The translations under genes were made by a program, and so were the position numbers. The notes beneath the pieces were generated by a model. It was not told the DNA's origin. It ran no database searches and saw nothing but the letters and a program-made list of their open reading frames with translations. Below, one piece after another: positions 48,926-60,850 of a DNA stretch of 64,000 nucleotides; position 1 is the first letter of the stretch; each line of letters starts with the position of its first letter. Origin of the DNA: Blastobasis lacticolella (Eukaryota > Arthropoda > Insecta > Lepidoptera > Blastobasidae); contig LR990050.1 of the NCBI GenBank assembly GCA_905147135.1, positions 14,382,001-14,446,000 of the forward strand, in the 5' to 3' direction.

Positions 48926-49149
48926 TCAATCGCGGTTATTATCAAATATTTCAGTGGAATTCTTCGTGTTTGTTATGGCTTAATTTAGTTTACGAGTAGA
49001 CGGATATTTCTACACAGTAGGTAGGAACTTGGCCTTCAATGTCAACCACTGACTTGTTTCTGTGGTAGAAATGAAAACAAAGGAAAAATTATTATATACC
49101 CGGTCGAAGTAATGTAAACACCAAATTCGTTTGAATTATGACAATGGAT

Positions 49150-49263
49150 TGTTCAGGAGGTATATTAGAGGTATCCTTAGAGGCGGCCAACGCATTGGAT
49201 GCGCCCCTAGTGTTGCTGATGTCCATAGGCGGCGGTGACTACTGTCGATCAGGCCCGCATGCC
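49150..49263 (+). repeat. CR1/Zenon-like LINE 3' end, interrupted by a SINE
   Basis: ggcggccaacgcattgg, gtccataggcggcggtgac and atcaggcccgcatgcc are family sequence; the S1 SINE at 49268 follows immediately. Confidence 0.5.
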
Positions 49264-49267
49264 TATT

Positions 49268-49535
49268 ACGACCTGAGTGGTTCAGTGGTCAACATGCCGG
49301 TCTGCTACGCAAGAGGTCCCGGGTTCGATTCCCGGCCGAGCAGAAATTGAAATGATGAATTTTAATTTCTGTTACGGGTCTGGGTGTTTTATGTATAATT
49401 AGTATGTATTTAAAAGTATATAAGTAGTTTATCAGTTATTTAGCACCCATAACACAAGCGTTGCTTACTTTGGGGCTAGATGGCGTTGTGTGAATTTGTC
49501 CACGATTATTTATTTATTTATTTATTATTTGTTTG
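49268..49535 (+). repeat. tRNA-headed SINE (family S1), full length
   Basis: acgacctgagtgg head, B-box-like gggttcgattccc, body and tail. The distal motif is mutated to agatggcgttg. It interrupts a CR1/Zenon-like LINE 3' end at 49150-49263. Confidence 0.8.
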
Positions 49536-50229
49536 CCATATCATATAAAAAAAAATTGCCCGGTTGTGGAATAGACTCGGGGTAGAGTACGCGGAGTTCT
49601 TCGAGAATGGGGTGAAAGGTTTTGTCCGCGTCGGTAACATGGAAGCCATACCCTTGGTATTGCAATCACCCATATGCTACGTAACTACGGTACTTGTTCA
49701 CCATCACGTTGACCGGAAAAAAATACACAGTGCATGGTGCTGTATGTCTGTCGCCTGTCGTTGGTAACGAAATCATATAAACAAAGACTATATACTCGCG
49801 TAAATTAATTTTATATAATTTGAATATCCTCATATTTGAAACTTGGCCTTAACAATAACGACAGCCTTCTGTTTACTTAATGGAATAATAGATCATATAA
49901 TTATAGTTACTTTAATAATTAGCTCACGAGTTGACATAAATTTCAGGAATTACTGATATTTACGACTTTGGAAATATGACACTTGACATGAAGGTGTGAT
50001 TTTACGGTCACGAACTATTTCTACAGAGCCACAAACTTATCTGAACCTGTGACTGGAACTGGAACTACTAGTTATCATTTTGAAATGTCATTTTGTTGTC
50101 AACAACGACGATGCCGTTCACGTATGGTATGTTACGTAGGTATGTTTGTGGCACAGTACTACTAATTAGACAAAGCAAATATCCCAAAAGCCCTAAGAAT
50201 ACTTTCGAGACATTGGCAAGAAAAATAAT
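49536..50229. other. No gene seen
   Basis: A + strand frame at 49564-49767 (67 codons) has a plausible amino acid mix but no recognised family or splice context. Confidence 0.4.
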
Positions 50230-50570
50230 GGAGTGCCGGTGGCCTAATGGCTAAGCGGTCCGACTCGTAACTCGAGGTACCGGTTTCAAAGCCCAGTGCT
50301 GCCATGTACTAATGACTGTTTTCTGTAATTTGTACATAATTGGAACAACCGATGCTCTTACGGCGAGGAAAAGCCTCGTGATGAAACCTGCACAATCAGG
50401 CGACTGAATGTATAACCATGATCCAATCTGGTCAGATTCTCCTGATCCCCCGAAGGTCGCTCCACTGTAATTACCTGATCTGTCAAATCCTGGATCATGG
50501 CCAAGGCAGACCCCTTGTTCTAACGCGCGAGAGCACAGTTGGGACATTAACGCTAAGATGATTATTTTAA
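50230..50570 (+). repeat. tRNA-headed SINE (family S2), full length
   Basis: Head ggagtgccggtggcctaatgg, diverged B-box (ggtttcaaagccc), complete body and the terminal gggacattaacgctaagatg with ATTATTTTA tail. Confidence 0.75.
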
Positions 50571-50652
50571 TCTAATTTATAATATCACTAGAGGTCCCCT
50601 GGTATTTTAAACAGCGGATCCTATTGCTTTTGACATAAAATATCCTAAAGGA

Positions 50653-50924
50653 TTGGCTGTGCGGTGTCCGGCAGAGTAGAATAGCACCAACCCTTTACCC
50701 TCATGGGTGTCGTACAAGGCGACTAATGTTTTCGAGGCAAAAGATCTCTCGTAGAAGTCTCCGTAGTCTGGAAAATAGGCAGCAGCATTTTCCATTGTTT
50801 TATTTAAACACTGCTATCTCCAACCCGCCTGCCAAGCGTGGAGATTATGGCAATAACCTCCTCTTCCGTGGGAGAGACCCTAAATCCTGCAGTGGACTGT
50901 TACGGGCTGTGATGATGATGATGA
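50653..50924 (+). repeat. RTE-tailed short retroposon (family S3), full length
   Basis: Complete copy from gtgcggtgtccggcagag to a GATGATGATGATGAT tail at 50911-50924. Confidence 0.75.
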
Positions 50925-51039
50925 TCCTACAGGATTCGGTAAGAATGGAGCTTCCTATTTTCCTGAAATCGGTTTAGGAGTTTGGAACAAACTAAAATAA
51001 ATTATTCATTTTAAATATTAATAGTAGTAAATATAGGTA

Positions 51040-51275
51040 ATGCGCTTATTACACATTCCTAAATTGAGTGGGTGAATTCAGAAACAAAAAGCGTGAGAGC
51101 AAATCAAAGGCCCATTTTTGTATCTCGGATTTTTGGAAAGCGGAGCGACGCGTAACTTAATATAAGTGATACAAAAATGGACCTTATTCTATGAGCAATA
51201 CATTCCACTTTGATTTGCTTTCACGCTTTTTGTTTCTGAATTCAGTCACTGAATTTAGGAATGCAATAAACGCAT
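51040..51275. mobile_element. TA-flanked palindromic MITE
   Basis: Arms begin atgcgcttatta on the left and the complement of taaacgcat on the right; inverted similarity extends about 70 bases through aattcagaaacaaaaagcg. TA occurs on both sides (51038-51039 and 51276-51277). 236 bases, no coding potential. Confidence 0.8.
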
Positions 51276-51335
51276 TAGTAGGATAGGATTCTCTCATTGT
51301 CTACCTGTGACATGGTTCCCTTTAACCTCCGTCGA

Positions 51336-51560
51336 AAGAAGAGGGGCGTTATAAGTTTGACGTATGTATCTGTAGCCCTGTGTATGCGTGTGTCTGTCTG
51401 TGGCATCGTAGCTCCCAAACGGATAGACCGATTTCGATGCGGTTTTCTGCATTTATAAGCCAGTTTAATTGAGATGGTTCTTAGCCTTGTTTCATTAAAA
51501 TCGATTCAGTCGTTTGTGAAATACCTATTATGTAAATTTGCTCAGGTTTTTTCGACGTTT
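51336..51560 (+). repeat. Dispersed repeat fragment, unassigned family
   Basis: gaggggcgttataagtttga, tggcatcgtagctcccaaac, ccgatttcgatgcggtttt. Part of the same sequence recurs at 21880-21975 (ggggtgttataagtttg). Confidence 0.4.
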
Positions 51561-51994
51561 TTCCGTCAAATAAAATACATATAGATGCAAATATCAACCA
51601 GTTTTGGCGCAGACTGTACGCTCTCTGCTAAGTTGTAGAATTGAACGGGTGTGCCGCTGCAGGTTATCAGAGAAGGAACTTTGGAAAATATCGCCCAGTA
51701 AGGAAGTTCAGTGTCTTCTTTGTCGAAAGTACGGAGTTCACAGATCTCAGCTTCACCCGCTATGGGTTATGTTACGGGAGGCTAGCGTAAGATATCTATA
51801 AATTGTTTTTAATGTATCTAATTTCTAAGCGGACACTTGTAATTGGCTTAAAGATGTTTATAGTTACTAATATATTTATTATAACAGCTGTAAGTATTCC
51901 CAAACATAAATAAATACAGTATTATGTAGAGTACAAGAAAAGAAATAGTTTTATAAAATTAACAACAAATAAAAAAAACTTTAGGGTATGTTAT

Positions 51995-52105
51995 TCCAGC
52001 TTGCATCTCTGGACTGGAAAATAAGCAGTAGAGTTTTCTGTTGCGGATTTTTTATCTATGTCATCTACAATTCGACTGCCAAACATGCATATTATGGCAA
52101 TATTC
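51995..52105 (+). repeat. Old S3-like fragment
   Basis: ggactggaaaataagcagtag followed by attcgactgccaaacatgc and attatggcaatattc is a heavily diverged S3 core. A similar faint piece lies at 52836-52910. Confidence 0.4.
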
Positions 52106-52974
52106 TTTAGTGTCTGTCGTGTAAAAGTTCTGTTAGACAGGTGATAAGAGTAGACTGCGTTGGCACAGACATTGAAATTGAACTTTATATTTCTCGCTCA
52201 TACATAATTATATTTTTCATTTCATTTCTTACTGAAAGTTATTGGCAGAATGATCTGTTAACTGTCCACATGCAAAATGGATGCAATATAAATTTTGCAA
52301 ATATTAAAGAAGAATAGAATTCGACATTTAGTTCCGCTCCAATACACACTAACTTTAAATTTAGGTACTGATTTACATACGAACAAACAAATCAAGAACC
52401 AAATTATAATGTAAATCATGTTCGCAAATTACATAAACGTACTCCTAATAACCCTCTGGTATGCATCAAATGCGATACAGCTAGCGTTTACGATTACACG
52501 TAGCCTTCACTCCACACCACCCGAGGTACAAAGGCCGACAGCTCGCCCTTTGAACTGTATCCCACGGCTGGAGCTGCAGTCGTGACGCGCACACAATTAC
52601 AGTTTTCAAACCTCGAATTGGTGTTCTCTCAGTTCGGTAGTGTTCGTACGGTCAGCAGGATCTAACTTGGACTGATATCAGAATGTTCTAAGTTGGGGTC
52701 TGGTACTGAGTGGGGTTTCTGCTGCTGTCGGCAGTGGTTTTAGTTAACCGTAAGCGTAGAAGAGTAGAATGTAAGAGCAGCCGTATCCATCGTTAAAAGT
52801 CAGTAATGGAGGCACACCACCTACAGATGTAATGCCGAAATGGGCAGCGTTTTTGATGACATTGTCAACATTGTGATCTTCAACTAATTTGCCAACCGCG
52901 AAGGTTATGGTAATGATATTGGAGCATTGGAAGATTATGGCAATGTGATTGCCAGCGGATATTTTGAATTTATA

Positions 52975-53330
52975 AACTGTTTTTTTTTTATGTTGTACGG
53001 TAGGCGAACAGGCAAGCGGGCCACCTGATGGAAAGTGGTCACCACTGCCTATAAACATTAGCAACATCAAGAGTATCGCGAATGCGTTGCCCAACTCTAT
53101 AACACGTTGCTCTGGCAGCAAAAGGCAAATGCCACTCCACTGCCAAAGCCACGGTTTCCCAAATCCCCACCCCATGGAGCACTGGAAACCTTACTCACCG
53201 GCAGAAACACAATACTATTTAAAAGAGTATTATTTAGCTGCGATATTCTGTAAGGTGGAGGTACTTCCCCAGTCGGGCGGCTCCAATTCGAACGAGATAC
53301 CCCGCTATGCCCTACCTCTCTTAAAACTGT
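52975..53330 (-). repeat. CR1/Zenon-like LINE 3' end
   Basis: A T-run, then aggcaagcgggccacctgatgg, aatgcgttgcccaac, tggcagcaaaaggcaaatgcc and ggagccgcccgac-type sequence in reverse orientation. About 330 bases closely match 58090-58435. The 143-codon frame across it is non-coding read-through. Confidence 0.6.
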
Positions 53331-54189
53331 AAGAAAGAACTGAAATGAGTTTGCGCACTCAGGTAGATGTGGTCGATAAAAGGCATTGTGATGAGTGAAA
53401 TGAAATAAAATTTTAGTGTTAATAATATAATAATACTATTTTTATATTGTGAAATAGTTATCCAATTATCTACCTTCGGACAAAAGCTTAAAGTGGGTTT
53501 AAAATACATAAATAGTCATGCAGTAAAAATCAAACACAGGAATGCTTTCAGCAACAAAATGTTGTTTCACTGGCGTGGCTCATATTACATTCACGTGGGG
53601 CCAAACCGCCTACTGCCAAAATAAGAGCAGACTTAGGATAAAGTATCGGATAGTGTAAATCACTGTCTATTAGGTCGTCTGCAACCGTCTTTATTTAGTC
53701 TTGGGGGCCGAGTGCTTAAATAGGTTTGTTTTCCGTTGATAAATAAATAAATATCGACAAATCGTGACCGATATCATTCAATTAAATTATCTTCAGGATA
53801 TAAGAACATAAAACCTTCAAAATTTTTAAATTCAGAAGATTGATTCGGTCATGTTAGGAATTTTTATTTACATTGATTGATTCTGTTGTAGGATAAACCA
53901 CACTGCTTAAATTTGTCCTCAACTGGTTGAAGACATGATTTCGGGACAATATTACGACAAAATGTTTTAAAACGTAGTTTTTTCTGTCCTTTACGAATGT
54001 TTACTTAAACTGAGTGTATACCATGGTGGCTCATTCAAAACTATAACTACAAAGTATAACATCAGTAGTAAGTATAAAGAGAATGTATATAACTTAAATT
54101 ACTCGGAAACCATTGCTCTTAGAAAACTAGATCCTAAAAAGAAATGATAGTGCCCGTCGATATCTATAAGTATTTGCTGTTCTGGAACA

Positions 54190-55037
54190 AGCGTTTTAAG
54201 GTAAATAGTTTCAGAGTTATTACAGTTTTAAGATTGATAGCTGTCATCCGGAATGTAGATTTCGACTATAATTTCTCTTCAGGAACAAGTATTCAAGGAG
54301 CAATAGTTTCAGAGTTATTACAGTATTAAGTTTGACAGCTATCATCCGGAATGTAGATCTTGACGAGTACTATCATTTCTCTTTAGGGACTAGTATTCTA
54401 GCACCAATAGTTTCAGAGTTATTACAGTTTTAAGTTTGACAGGAGCCATCCAAAATGTAGATTTCTACGAGTACCTGCATTTATTTTTAGAAACTAGTGT
54501 TCTAGAACCAAACATGCCTTATTTATAATTCAGGATGAACTGAGAAGAGAATGACGACAGGATCACGAAAACGAAACAACTTCGTTGATGTTAAAGAATC
54601 AGAAAAAGGGGAGGGGCTTACGCATTAGCGGTCAAACTTTCTTTGACAAGATCGGTTTCCTATTTCATTCACACGCGTTGTATCTGTACTAAAAAAAGTA
54701 GACAGATATATGTGTGTGAACTGTGTCACATAAAGAGGAAAGATTCGAACTGTTGGTAAAAAGAAACAGTCAGATGTGACGTTTCATGTTGACATTTACT
54801 GACATCGCACCGCACGCTGCACGATGGGGCCAAATTGAAAAACGTAGACAAAATTCATACAGAACTGACATTTCGGGCTTTAATTGCGGGTGTTGCCCCA
54901 TCATGCAGTGCGCCGCGCGGCGCGCTGCACAGTGGGACATTCCGCCATCTGTCAATGTACTTGCATACAAATTGCTCGGCGTGTAACAAGTTTTGCCACA
55001 TCGTGCAGTGCACTGCGCAGCGCACTGCATGAGTGTG
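54190..55037 (+). mobile_element. DNA-transposon-like element with GCAGTGCGC palindromes, copy B
   Basis: Similar to 38515-39225 over most of its length, ending in gcactgcatgagtg. The left end is absent. It has three units of the internal repeat against two in copy A. Confidence 0.65.
54195..54500 (+). repeat. Internal tandem repeat, about 110-base unit, three copies
   Basis: Each unit contains aatagtttcagagttattac, then a tttgacag...catcc segment, then gaatgtagat and a ttctag or attcaagg segment. Units differ by scattered changes, so the array is not recent. Confidence 0.75.
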
Positions 55038-55291
55038 CTTTCAAGATAAGGCTGTAACGAATTGTGGATAGTTGTAATGTTTTCATTGGGATATAGTTGT
55101 AATGATTTCACTACTTCTTTTAATGGTAAAAAGTTAAAATTTAGATCTAAAACCTATTGCGCAGATACTAGAAAACCTGAGGAATCCACCTCGATGAGGA
55201 TAAGTCCCTTATATTTTTCTCTTTCTATGCTTGTATTGTAGTGATTGTAAACCAGCGCAATTACTAGCAAGGCTAAGGACCATCTTAGACC

Positions 55292-55715
55292 TCATGGTCA
55301 TAGTGGCTGCATCAGCGGTTACCGCTTTCTATCAGGTGGGTTTTGTGCTCTACAAAATCATGCCTTATAAGAACACCATAAACCTAATTAAAAACGAAAA
55401 CTGAAATGAAGTAATATTCTTGTTTATTTATTCCTTATATCTGGTCAGGATACTCTAATAGCAGGGTCACGGAGATCAGGTTGCAGTCACTCCACTTTAA
55501 TTAACTGATCCGCCAAATCCTGAATGGTCAAGGCGGAGCCATCGCCCTCGTACGCGAGAGCACAACCGGGACATTATCGCCAAGATGACCAGTCATAGTG
55601 GCCGCATCTGCGGTTTCCGCTTTCTATCAGGTGTGCTATTTACTCTTCAAAAATAAAAAAATTTTATAACATCACACACCTAATTAAAATGCGAAAGTGA
55701 AATAATGGAATTCGT
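55292..55715 (+). repeat. Direct repeat of about 120 bases flanking a SINE
   Basis: gtcatagtggctgcatc...tttctatcaggtg...acctaattaaaa occurs at 55292-55410 and in diverged form at 55591-55715, on either side of an S2 3' half. Confidence 0.55.
55440..55590 (+). repeat. tRNA-headed SINE (family S2), 3' half
   Basis: Starts at ctggtcaggatactc and keeps the gcagggtcacggagatcagg, ctgatccgccaaatcctga and gagagcacaaccgggacatta segments. Flanked by two similar copies of another sequence (55292-55410 and 55591-55715). Confidence 0.68.
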
Positions 55716-56404
55716 CCATTAATTTCTTACATATTGAAAAACAGTAAAATGATTTTTATGAAATTTTGCATGTAGATAGTTTCGACTCTGGGAAAGCTGC
55801 GTCGTTCTACATTGACTTCAGAAGAAAATGTATGAAATAATTTCTTAGGATGGGTCCAAATCTTCCGAACGTGCCATGAATGCGGCATCGCGGTTCGCGA
55901 GATTTGGTCAAACCCTAATATTTTTAACATTATCTATCGTTCTTCGTTTTCCAGTAAATACGATAGCAATGGAAAGAGGCGATGCTTTACAAAGCCAAAC
56001 TAGCTGATGCGCACTATTTACCGACAACATCTGTGAATACACATATACAATTATTTCTGTCATACGTGGAATAGTTGAACCTATAGTTTTAATACGTTTA
56101 GCACTCCATCCAGTTTACGGCTTCATACATACATTATGTAACACCCTGTATACATGAACCTCACCCTTAAACAACTTTCGCACAGTACAGTTCCCAGTCA
56201 TCGTGTTTCCATGATCCGAAGCATAACACCAACTTTCATATCTAACTGCGTTTGCTCAAGCTATCAAAGTTTGTTCCGTAGACAATCCAATCGGGCACGA
56301 GTTTTGCTTGCAAACTTTGACTGCGGACTGTTCGCGCGATGTCAAAATGGATCCGGACGATTGGGCCAATTAATCGGTTTATGGTTCGGTTAAGCAAGTC
56401 GCTC

Positions 56405-56650
56405 TTGAAAGAAGCTGCGCTGGTCTAGTGGTAGGCGGCTAGCGAGATCGATAACCACAGGTTAAGTTACGTTCGCAGGGTTCAAGAACTGGATGGGTGA
56501 CCGTTTCATACGTTGAGGTTAGTCGAACTTCTGCACTGGAACGAGCTCGACACTCGTTAGGTGTACCTCATAATACTATTGCCTAAGCGAGGTTCGCATT
56601 TGTTCCTTAGGCTAAGGGTCTAAGGGAAGGCGCAGTCCTATATATAAGTC
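56405..56650 (+). repeat. 5S rRNA-derived SINE, near full length
   Basis: Starts with gctggtctagtggtaggcgg. The 5S-like control region aactggatgggtgaccg lies at about 56486-56502, followed by ttgaggttagtcgaacttc, gagctcgacactcg and ttgcctaagcgaggt. This is the most complete copy and defines the family. Confidence 0.68.
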
Positions 56651-56667
56651 GGAAAAAAGTGTTTACG

Positions 56668-57058
56668 TGCTGGGTCCGCTAGTGTACAATAGATTGCCCG
56701 ATGATGTAAGGAATGCACCTTCTATCGCGTCGTTTAAGTGCCGCTTAAAACAGTGGCTATTTAGAATGAATTTTTATTCTTAGAAGGATTTTATCCCGTA
56801 ATTCATATATTTTTTATGTATTATTTATTATCTTTGTACTAATTTTAAACAATTATTCCTTTGACATAAGCAAAATTATTATGGCATGTATTGACACTTA
56901 TATAACGAATGACATCAATTATGAATTTTTGTGTAAATTCTGACATGTTTTTATATCAATTGTGTATTTTATATGTATGACAATAGTGTAATCAATTGTG
57001 TATCAATCAATTTTGACATGTAACAATGGTTACCAATAAATAAACATGAACTTGAACT
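56668..57058 (+). pseudogene. Non-LTR retrotransposon ORF2 C-terminus and 3' region
   Basis: A short frame reads LGPLVYNRLPDDVRN, then SFKCRLKQWLFRMNFYS and a stop at about 56781. This is the same terminal ORF2 block as at 8622, from a different subfamily. The AT-rich 3' region ends near 57037-57058 in AATAAATAAACATGAACTTG-type sequence. Confidence 0.65.
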
Positions 57059-57284
57059 ATTGGTAACGGTCTTGCGACCATGATCGTGCGATGGGCGATT
57101 TCGAGGTCTCCTATTGGTCGGGCGACGTCCGTCGTACAACCATGGTTGAACCGTAGGACAACGCCGATGCTTTCACAGTCTCGGGAGCCAATTTTACACC
57201 CCGTGACGGTAAATCACTCTTCTTTGAAAGAAAGTATTATGATAAATTTTTTATTGCTAAGCTTCCGCAGACTGCCTCTCATAG

Positions 57285-57490
57285 GACATCTTTTGAAACA
57301 GTTGATGTTGTTTACAAGCGGTGGTCACATGCTGCCTAAGCCTCGGGGATGCGTAGGAAATAGGTGTCTAAACCGGCTGGTATCAGAAAATAGGCCCCGG
57401 GGGAAAAACATAAATTAACATCGCCGAGACGGATGCGAGAGCCATCGGCTTACGGGCAAAGATCGGGCATAGTGGAAAAGAAAGAGCAAG
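57285..57490 (+). pseudogene. RTE LINE C-terminal fragment related to 32346-32640
   Basis: GGHMLPKP is followed by GCVGNRCLNRLVSENRPRG, the same GHV.(R)P..YVGNR.L.L.V block as the fragment at 32346. It then degenerates through stops. Confidence 0.6.
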
Positions 57491-57955
57491 AACAGACTCT
57501 GGCAGAAGCAATCCCTCTCAGATGATGACGAGATATTTTTTATAAGCAGTACTTACAATATTCGGATCGTGGTGACAAGTAATAAAAATTTGGTTAACGT
57601 AACGGATCTGTTCAGCAGACTCTTCGGTATGAGTCTTGGTATACGCAGCTTTATTACTTAGGCGCTAAGCCTTTAATCTCAGACTTAGCTTAAGTGTAAT
57701 TCAAAAACCAACTCTTTAAAGCCTAATGGCTATGCCGCTAAAGTTATTACTCAACGCATAATGTCACTTTTACCAGTTTACGGCATTCATAAGATATCAT
57801 AAACAGCAACAAAGTAGCTTTTGCTTTAAGGAAACAAAGTTGGACGGCCATTTCTGCGCTTAGGTACGGCTGGTTGACGTTATACCTATCACATCGCTTG
57901 TTTAGACAGTAGGTAAGTACCTATTAAACATATTTATGTACTGCTTATGTATGTC

Positions 57956-58035
57956 AATAGGCCGTGTGGTGTCGGGTAGAGTAGAATTGCATCAACCCTT
58001 CGACTGTGTGTCGGCTACTAATGTCTTATACCAGA
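57956..58035 (+). repeat. RTE-tailed short retroposon (family S3), 5' fragment
   Basis: taggccgtgtggtgtcggg, tagagtagaattgcatcaac and cggctactaatgtc are family sequence; the remainder is missing. Confidence 0.55.
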
Positions 58036-58089
58036 AAAATGATAAAGCTCTTCAAAATGTATCAGGGAAAGACCAAATTAAGATTTTAA

Positions 58090-58435
58090 GATAGGTAGGG
58101 CATAGCGGGGTATCTCGTTCGAATTGGAGCGGCCCGACTGGGGAAGTACCTCCACCTTACATAACATCGCAGCTAAATAAATACTCTTTTAAATAGTATT
58201 GTGTTTCTGTCGGTGAGGTAGGTTTCCAGTGCTCCATAGGGTGGGGATTTGGGGAACCGTGGCTTTGGCAGTGGAGTGGCATTTGCCTTTTGCTGCCAGA
58301 GCAACGTGTTATAGAGGTGGGCAACGCATTGGCGATACTTTTGGTGTTGTTAATGTCTATAGGCAGTGGTGCCTACTTCCCATCAGGTGGCCCGCTTGCC
58401 TGTTTGCCTATCGCATGATATAAAAAAAAATTAAC
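58090..58435 (+). repeat. CR1/Zenon-like LINE 3' end
   Basis: Direct-orientation copy of 52975-53330, ending ggcccgcttgcctgtttgcc and an A-run at about 58424-58431. The family name is from recall of lepidopteran LINE tails. Confidence 0.6.
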
Positions 58436-58915
58436 AACCCGGTAAGCGTCCGGCAAATATTTAATGCAATGATAAAAGGTCGGTATGATATTTCGGTTTC
58501 TTGTGCGCAATAGGACCTATATTAAAAATGCAATATTTGCATTAGGATTTGGTTGTTGTTGTTTGGCTAATGTAAAAAGAAAATCTAAAGACGTTTATTT
58601 TTAACGCTATATTTTTTCGCTACAGTTTAATGCTCGATTTATAGCTGAGCAAATATGTACTACGAGTAGTAAATTAATTGTTTGTATACGATATTAATCA
58701 TCTAATTCTGTTTCAGCGTGGTCAGCACCAGATATGCGTGATAACCTGAGCAAATACGGTGGCCACGGTACACAATTCTGTACATAATGTCCTACGCCTT
58801 ACATAATATTTGATGAAGTCCATTGATATAAATCGTCTCTAGATGTGACGTATTTGAGCGACGCAACATTAATTGCTTAACATAGGTAATTACTTATTCC
58901 TATTATTACATTAGT

Positions 58916-59130
58916 TGAACACTAACTTGCTGCTCTTATAGTGAGGGAAAACATGCGGTCAGGTTACCCTGGTAGCAGGGTCACGGAGGTCAGATGGCAG
59001 TCGCTCCACTGTAATTACCTGATCTGAAGTTCTGGATTATGGTCAAGGCGGACCCCGGGTCCTCATAGTCGTGCGCGAGAGCACAACCGGGACTACGCCA
59101 AGATGATTATTATTATTTTATATTATATTA
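58916..59130 (+). repeat. tRNA-headed SINE (family S2), internally deleted
   Basis: gctcttatagtgagggaaaac is joined directly to ggtcaggttaccctgg, losing about 60 bases of family sequence. The end is well preserved, followed by an ATTATT tail. Confidence 0.68.
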
Positions 59131-60427
59131 TTATTTTATATGTACATTTTCATCACGCTTTTTAACCGTAGGGGTAGGCCTCAGATTACATTGTCCACAT
59201 GTAGAATATGGTGAAGAAAATTTGGATTTATTCATGTTTTTTTATACTTAGACAAGCCAGGAATTTGACCCATCTCCTGGTGGTAAGTGACGATGCGGCC
59301 TCACAAATAATATGAAAAATAATTGTTTGTTGTAAATATACTCGTAGGTAGGGTATCACTTGCTGGTTGTAAGTTGTAATGAATCGTCTATAGTACGACA
59401 ATAAAAGGAAACTGATATTACATTTTTAACTTAGATAATTAACTTTAGGACCTTTTAAATTTTTGCACCTACATAAGTAATGCAATAATTACATAAAACC
59501 TCTAACAACAATTGCTTAATTCAACTCCAATTTTGTACAAACTTTCCCCACAATCGCTTGTTACAGAAGAACCGTTCTCACACCATTTATTATAATCAAT
59601 CAACCCAACAAGCATCTTAAACGAAAGCGACCGCCAGACCCCGTTGTAACACTAAAACACATGTAAATACGTATAAGTATTTAGAGCTATTTGTCTAGGG
59701 AGCCGTGTTTACTTTTGCCCATCAGTTAGAGGGGACTCTAATGTGACTGACCACCACCGGCCCAAGGGGACCCGAAAAACGCCCGCCATCTATCCAAACC
59801 CATTTGTTATTCTAACTCGTACAGCCAGGGTATTTGCTAAACCCTATCTACGCTTGGCGTAAACGGTGACTATAGTACTGTCTTGTGTTTGAAACTAGGT
59901 CTTTAATAAGTCCTAAAATAAATAAATAAATTCATAACAAGCTTTTATTGCGCGGTATTAGCCACCACTGGACGACTGTACTTGTCGAATAGCCTTTAAT
60001 ATATTAAAATATAATTACCTATGTAAGTGCGGTAACAGCTTCCGTTCACGAGATAGGCAGTTCTTATGGTCCGCCATATTTCATTCATACATATACATAA
60101 TTATTACTGATTAATTGATTTATGAAATTATTTGACATTGATATTTTTAGCCATAAGTGTGGAATTTGACATTGTTATTATTTTTATATTTTTGGTAATG
60201 AATTTAAAAACTACTTACTCACGTACCTAAAAAGATATGGTATTGTAAATTCTGAAATAAATTATTATTTAATTTAATTATTGTAGTACCTACTCATAAA
60301 GTCCATCCCAAAGAGCCCAAACGCGATGGGGTTATCTTATTGCGTTTGTAAGTTCCTATGACCACCTTCCTACTCATCATCAGACCAGATCCATGGTCCA
60401 TATTAATGCATTGTAATCCAAGTTACC
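59131..60427. other. No gene seen apart from a LINE stub
   Basis: AT-rich with several near-AAATAAATAAAT stretches. No convincing coding or repeat feature beyond those listed. Confidence 0.45.
59240..59300 (-). repeat. Jockey-like LINE 3'-end stub
   Basis: A T-run followed by agccaggaatttgaccca and ctggtggtaagtgacg matches the 3' end of the LINE at 44051-44110. Similarity stops after about 60 bases, an extreme 5' truncation. Confidence 0.65.
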
Positions 60428-60690
60428 GTGTGCCGTGTGGTGTCCGGCTGAGTAGAATAGCACGAACCCCTTACATTCGTGGGTGTCGTACAAGGCGACT
60501 AATGTTTTCGAGACAAAGATCTCCTTCTCCGTAGGCTGGAAAATGGGCAGCAGCGTTTTCCGTTGTTAAACTTATAATACTGCGATCTCCAACCCGCCTG
60601 CCGAGCGTGGAGATTATGGCAATAACCTCCCCTTTCGTGGGAGAGCCCCTTAGTACTGCAGTGCACTGTTATGGGCTGTGGTGATGAATC
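60428..60690 (+). repeat. RTE-tailed short retroposon (family S3), full length
   Basis: From gtgccgtgtggtgtccgg through tggcaataacctcccct to gcactgttatgggctgtgg and a short GTGATGA tail. Confidence 0.74.
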
Positions 60691-60769
60691 CAAGTTACAT
60701 AGGTATTTCAAATTTAAACTCAATCGGATACCACCATTTTTTGGTCTAAAAATGGTTTGCTTTTGATGG

Positions 60770-60850
60770 ACAACTTTTTTTTATACCACACAGGTGGCAA
60801 ACAAGCTTACGGCCTGTCTGATGGTAATTAGTCATCGCAGCCTATGGACG
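60770..60850 (-). repeat. CR1/Zenon-like LINE 3' stub
   Basis: T-run, then aggtggcaaacaagc, ggcctgtctgatggtaa and gcagcctatgg: the reverse complement of the LINE tail. Confidence 0.5.

Noticed and set aside
52744..53175. A 143-codon minus-strand open frame, one of the longest in the window
   Set aside because: It lies over the reverse CR1/Zenon-like LINE 3' end that is also found at 58090-58435; the product is low-complexity and no ORF2 motif is present, so it is read-through of a repeat.
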